Part shown: one piece after another, positions 59,831 through 64,000 of the stretch
Numbering within the stretch: the first letter of the stretch is position 1
Layout of the letters: the number at the start of each line of letters is the position of its first letter
Source: Spirochaetota bacterium
GTDB taxonomy: Bacteria > Spirochaetota > UBA4802 > JAFGDQ01
Direction of reading: 5' to 3'
DNA length: 64,000 bases
Assembly: GCA_016934735.1 (NCBI GenBank)
Contig: JAFGSG010000023.1
Span: forward strand, 1 to 64,000
Translations under genes and position numbers: made by a program
Notes under the pieces: generated by a model
What the model was told of the DNA's origin: nothing
The model's database searches: none
Seen by the model: the letters and a program-made list of their open reading frames with translations, nothing else

Positions 59831-59945
59831 ATAAATTAAATTAGGGGCTGTCTTAAAAAGCAGCTTAATGTGTAAGCCTATCGATTTGCGAAGCAAATCG
59901 ATAACGCCCTGCCGGCAGCACCGGGGAATTCTATTTGCATAATGA

Positions 59946-60947
59946 TTATAAAATCACTTCGGAGTATTGCCTTTTTGGTTTTTCAAAGAAGTTGCTGATA
60001 ATTGCGAGCGTATCATCTGCCGTTTTTGCTTTGTAAATATTACCTTCAAACGTATGTCCGGATTCCAGACCTATACACAGCCAGCGGGCAAACAGCTTTG
60101 TCCTGCGAAGCATTACATCTGTTCCAAATTCATTGTCCATATCCCGGACAAACTGCATAAAAAAATCCCTCTTTTCTATCCATGACATGACAGGTTGGCT
60201 GAGTGGTTTTCCGGTAAGCCTGTACGCTATTGCACGGAATATGCCGGGTGTCACCAGAGCACCCCTGCCTATCATTACGCCATTCAGTCCGTATTTCTGT
60301 TTTACAGCAACAGCCTGTTCATCAGTAATAATATCTCCGTTTCCAATCAGCGGGATGCTAAGACGTTGTTTCAATTCACCGAACAGGGCATGCCGTGCCG
60401 GCCGTTTGAACTGGTCTTCACCGGAGCGGGCATGAAAAATAATTGCGTCGCTTCCGGCATCCTCTGCCTGTCTGCAAAAATCATAAAGCACCTCAAGGTT
60501 GTGCCGTACGCCAGCCCTTATCTTAATGCTGAAGTGAACAGCCGGGAATGATTTCTTCGCAGCTGTTACAATAGCCGCGACCCGCTCAGGATAATCCATC
60601 AGTGCAACACCCACGGGACACATCCCTGATTTCCGGATCTTTGCCCTCGGGCAGCCGCAGTTCAGGTTGAATCCTGCCGGATTATACTCGAGCATTTTCT
60701 CCATACCGGCAACTATAATGTCCGGGTCTCCGTGCATCAGATTATAATATAAAATTTCGCCGGGATTAACGGGCAGATTTTCTTTCAAATTGGGTCTTTT
60801 TTTTAGAACCGAATTTGGATTGATTGCAGGGCTGAAATAAGCCATGCGTGTGCCAATCGGCAATGTAGCGTTGATCAAACGTCTGAACACAGGATGGCTC
60901 AGATTATCCATTGGCGCGAAACAATATGGGAAAGAAGCGGGAAGCAT
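59946..60947 (-). CDS. dus: tRNA-dihydrouridine synthase family protein
   Basis: FAPMDNLSHPVFRRL; FNLNCGCPRAKIRKSG; FSIKIRAGVR; LIGNGDIITDEQA; GVMIGRGAL. Confidence 0.92.
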   Translation of the reverse strand: MLPASFPYCFAPMDNLSHPVFRRLINATLPIGTRMAYFSPAINPNSVLKKRPNLKENLPVNPGEILYYNLMHGDPDIIVAGMEKMLEYNPAGFNLNCGCPRAKIRKSGMCPVGVALMDYPERVAAIVTAAKKSFPAVHFSIKIRAGVRHNLEVLYDFCRQAEDAGSDAIIFHARSGEDQFKRPARHALFGELKQRLSIPLIGNGDIITDEQAVAVKQKYGLNGVMIGRGALVTPGIFRAIAYRLTGKPLSQPVMSWIEKRDFFMQFVRDMDNEFGTDVMLRRTKLFARWLCIGLESGHTFEGNIYKAKTADDTLAIISNFFEKPKRQYSEVIL

Positions 60948-61320
60948 GGCATAACATTGATTTTATTAAAAAATCCGCAAGCAAAAAAGTATATCCGGCA
61001 GGGAAAAAAATAGTTGTCGTTTATAAAATGAAGGAAACAATTAAGAGTGCATCCCAAAACCCTGTTTTGAATTATAATACAATTAATTTGTTTTAATTAC
61101 TTAGGCAGGATCTGACCAGTACGTGATCCTGGGCAAATGTTCTTTAAGACTGGGCGCCGCTTGAGCTTACAATGCCTACGCCGGTATCCTCCAAATCTCT
61201 CAACTATATATTTTTAATTATGATTTATTCTGAAATTAAGTTTGACTTAAAATTTATAATTTTTATAATTTAATAATGAGATTGTTTAAAGATAAATTGA
61301 CCAAAAGAAGAGGTAGCCCC

Positions 61321-61944
61321 ATGCTGAATAAATTTTATCTTATAGCTGTTTTCTTTCTTGCATTAACTTTTGCAGGCTGTTCCAGCCTTGATGTGGCTGT
61401 TTCAAAGAAATTAAACACCCAGAAAAAAATAGAAAAAATTGTTGTTTTTCCATTTCAAATAGAAGATTCGAAATGCGGATCCGAATTCGCCGATGCTGTT
61501 TCACATCATTTTGTCAAATCCCAAAAAATTGATGTAGTTGAGAGAGAAGCGCTTGATAAATTGATCGAAGAAGACAAGCTTTCATTGACCGGTATAATAG
61601 ATGAAAGCAAAGCGGCAAGAATAGGAAAAAAACTTGGTGTTGACGCTATGATCCTCGGACGCGGTACAGCCGAAGTGATAAAAGGTTATCACTGCATAAA
61701 ATCTTTTTCATTAAAAATGATAAGTGTTGAAACAGGCACTCATATGGTTACCATACGTATGGCAGAAGGTAAGAATCCAAACTACGACGATCTTGCAAAG
61801 GACATGGTTTCGGAAATCATGGATGCTATGGATAGAGTTGAGAAAGATAGAGCAGCAGAAGAAAAATCTGTAACAGTTGACAGTAAACCCAAGGAAACCA
61901 TAAAAACAGAAACATCGGAACCGGAAGATAATAAAGCAGAATAG
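61321..61944 (+). CDS. Lipoprotein with CsgG-like domain
   Basis: Lipobox LTFAGC; VVFPFQIEDSKCGSEFADAVSHHFVKSQKIDVVEREALDKLIEE. Confidence 0.7.
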   Translation: MLNKFYLIAVFFLALTFAGCSSLDVAVSKKLNTQKKIEKIVVFPFQIEDSKCGSEFADAVSHHFVKSQKIDVVEREALDKLIEEDKLSLTGIIDESKAARIGKKLGVDAMILGRGTAEVIKGYHCIKSFSLKMISVETGTHMVTIRMAEGKNPNYDDLAKDMVSEIMDAMDRVEKDRAAEEKSVTVDSKPKETIKTETSEPEDNKAE

Positions 61945-62617
61945 CCGGATAAAATCATTATTGAAATTATATTTCTTTACTAATGAAGGCGGTGAATTTT
62001 CTGCATATAACGTAACAATTACACCGGCAACCTCTCTTTAAAATAAATTCACAATTGATTAAGAAATTGCTCTTCGTAACTTTGCCCGAAAAATCGGAAA
62101 TCCGGCTCTGTTAAAATCAGCCGGCTTTGTATAGGATAGACATATCGTCGAATGATCCGCACAAAGCCTATTGCGGGCTGCAACTGGAATATTTCTGAAC
62201 GCACCTGTAGTATGCTTTTTTAAGGCTCCATTCTGATAACATTCATCACTTTAATGTAAATACACTTTGTCAAAGCGCATATATGCATTCCGTACGAAAA
62301 GGATTTGTCCCCTGGCCATGCGTTTTTCCGTCTGAGGTGCAGGTGCAGCACCTGCGTCCGGACTATGTTCTGTCTAAAATTTTACGATGAATACACGGTA
62401 AGCAGCAAAATACCGGAAGAATCGTCCAAATTTTCGAAAGGTTTAATGAACACAGTAATAAATCCTGTTACTGCTTTTTTTCTTGATTTTAAATTGTTTT
62501 CATGTATTGTACCCGTTAAACAGGTTCATTCATTATAACAGCAGGGATATGAGTTATTTTTTGAAATGCTGTAATTACTGCAATTTATCGGAACAATTTT
62601 AGCAAAGTGTTGTCTAA

Positions 62618-63250
62618 ATGACTGAGAGAATAATTATAAAGAATAAAGCAGAAAAACGGGAAGAGGACTTTGAGCTTATAAAGGAATTCCTAGCCAATGG
62701 AGGCAGCAGAACCGCTTTTAACAGGCTCGTATTGAAATATAAGGATATGGTTTTCAACCTGTGTTTCCGTATGCTGGGGGATTACGACGATGCAAATGAC
62801 TGCGCGCAGGAGATATTTATTAAGGTGTTCAATAATCTGAAAGGCTTTAAATTCGAATCGGGCTTTGCAACATGGCTTTACAGGATTTCTGTAAATACAT
62901 GCAAGAACAACTTATCGTCTTTAACATCACGTATGAAGAGAAAGATGACGAGTCTGGATGATCCGGGTAATGCAAATGATCCTTCGAATATAACCGGCCA
63001 CAGAATTAACGGGCGGGACAACTCGGATAATCCTGCCCGGCTGTACGAGAAAAAGGAAAGAGAAGCCATTATACAGAGAGCTGTCGATTCTCTTAAAGCC
63101 AAAGATAAAATACTCGTGGTTTTGCGCGACATTGAAGGCAGATCCTATGAAGAGATTGCTGCCATAACTGAATTGAACATGGGTACTGTGAAGTCCAGGC
63201 TTGCGAGGGCAAGGCAGGAGCTCAGGGAAAGGCTGAAAGGAGTTATTTAA
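62618..63250 (+). CDS. ECF RNA polymerase sigma factor
   Basis: Sigma2 YKDMVFNLCFRMLGDYDDANDCAQEIFIKVF; sigma4 RSYEEIAAITELNMGTVKSRLARARQELRERL. Confidence 0.95.
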   Translation: MTERIIIKNKAEKREEDFELIKEFLANGGSRTAFNRLVLKYKDMVFNLCFRMLGDYDDANDCAQEIFIKVFNNLKGFKFESGFATWLYRISVNTCKNNLSSLTSRMKRKMTSLDDPGNANDPSNITGHRINGRDNSDNPARLYEKKEREAIIQRAVDSLKAKDKILVVLRDIEGRSYEEIAAITELNMGTVKSRLARARQELRERLKGVI

Positions 63251-63251
63251 A

Positions 63252-64000
63252 ATGGATTGCAGTGAAATTAAAAAATTCCTGGATAAGTATCTGGATAATG
63301 AACTTAGCAAAGATGGTTCCGCAATCATTAAGAAGCACATTTCTTCATGCAGGGAATGCGCAGCAGAGCTTGCTTTTCTGAAGCAATACAGAAAAGACAT
63401 GGCTTCGCTTAATGGAGTAAAGGCCCCGGCCGATTTTCTTCAGCAGTTAAACCTGCGCATAGATAAACAGTCCAGTATCAAAAAAATTATAAGAACATTG
63501 TTTTTCCCTTTAAAGAGTAAGCTTCCGGTTGAAGCTCTCGGCGTTCTTGTAATTGGCGTATTAGTAGTTTTGTTTGTGAATCCTGCGGGCCAAATCAAGG
63601 AAAGCATTCATGTTGATAATGAAACCGCATTCAGGGCAAAGACAGCCCGGGTAGAAGAGCAGAAGATTGCCGGTTCAGGAACATCGGCGGGGAAGACGGC
63701 TGTGCCTGCCGTTTCTTTGCCTGTGAATATTGGTGATGAAAGAATGCCTGCCAAACTGGTGGAAAAATCACCGGGCGACATGGGCGGGGCTGTAAAGACG
63801 CACGAAATAATGCTCGCGCTGTACCAGGCAAAAAGCGCACAGGTTCCCCGCGCGCTGAAACGCATGGCTTCTCCTGAGTCGATTCAGCAGCACGCTGAAG
63901 AGTCAACCTACGATGCTGCGGAGAAGCCCCGTGATGTGTATGCAGGGGCGGCACCGGAGAGAGAAGAGCCTGCCGATTCTTTCATGTCCGGACAGCTCGC
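63252..64000 (+). CDS. Anti-sigma factor with zf-HC2-like N-terminus, truncated by window end
   Basis: MDCSEIKKFLDKYLDNELSKDGSAIIKKHISSCRECAAELAFLKQYR; follows sigma gene, TM segment LGVLVIGVLVVLFV. Confidence 0.85.
   Translation, partial: MDCSEIKKFLDKYLDNELSKDGSAIIKKHISSCRECAAELAFLKQYRKDMASLNGVKAPADFLQQLNLRIDKQSSIKKIIRTLFFPLKSKLPVEALGVLVIGVLVVLFVNPAGQIKESIHVDNETAFRAKTARVEEQKIAGSGTSAGKTAVPAVSLPVNIGDERMPAKLVEKSPGDMGGAVKTHEIMLALYQAKSAQVPRALKRMASPESIQQHAEESTYDAAEKPRDVYAGAAPEREEPADSFMSGQL

Noticed and set aside
59879-59903. TATCGATTTGC-gaa-GCAAATCGATA perfect hairpin downstream of dus
   Set aside because: Likely a simple terminator-like hairpin; no U-tract or repeat copy seen to support more
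60911-61096. + strand 61 aa ORF at the 5' end of dus
   Set aside because: Overlaps the dus start antisense and has no recognisable motif
62305-62538. 77 aa ORF plus nearby GCAGGTGCAGCACCTGC palindrome upstream of the sigma gene
   Set aside because: No family resemblance and low-complexity context; possible decayed sequence but not supportable
1-64000. CRISPR array, rRNA or tRNA genes
   Set aside because: No regularly spaced short repeats, no rRNA-like stretches and no tRNA cloverleaf recognised by eye

Overview
This 64 kb window comes from an AT-rich bacterial chromosome. The gene content and many lipoproteins suggest a Spirochaetota-like organism, but that is a low-confidence guess. Most of the window is ordinary: citrate synthase, isopropylmalate/isocitrate dehydrogenase family, pyruvate kinase, aconitase, KtrB/KtrA-like K+ transport, NfeD-slipin, ClpS-ClpA-ParA, P-type Ca2+ ATPase, two large signalling proteins, Nif3-like, a Dus-family tRNA-dihydrouridine synthase and an ECF sigma/anti-sigma pair. 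No rRNA, tRNA or CRISPR was recognised. The most interesting non-coding signal is a family of four intergenic ~125-131 bp elements at 502-626 (-), 13171-13295, 15461-15591 and 24774-24900. Their internal core is conserved, but their long terminal arms differ between copies while staying (near-)perfectly complementary within each copy. At least two copies sit in a larger element ending in GAAGnnATCTCAAAAATA-type termini, and shorter related elements at 43191-43282, 58956-59029 and about 15641-15702 lack the core. A separate 108-109 bp MITE-like element (GGnnACCTCTAA termini, TTAT/ATAA duplication) occurs at 9480 and, inverted, at 59723. Other items of note: a PurF homologue with Ser in place of the catalytic N-terminal Cys; a reductive-dehalogenase-like protein with an N-terminal membrane domain; two decayed dus fragments, one beside a tyrosine-recombinase remnant; an HExxH-plus-VWA protein; an ATP-cone/PD-(D/E)xK nuclease; a GxDGxWxTxDD-repeat lipoprotein; and small ORFs absent from the supplied track. 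All calls are by eye, with no database search.
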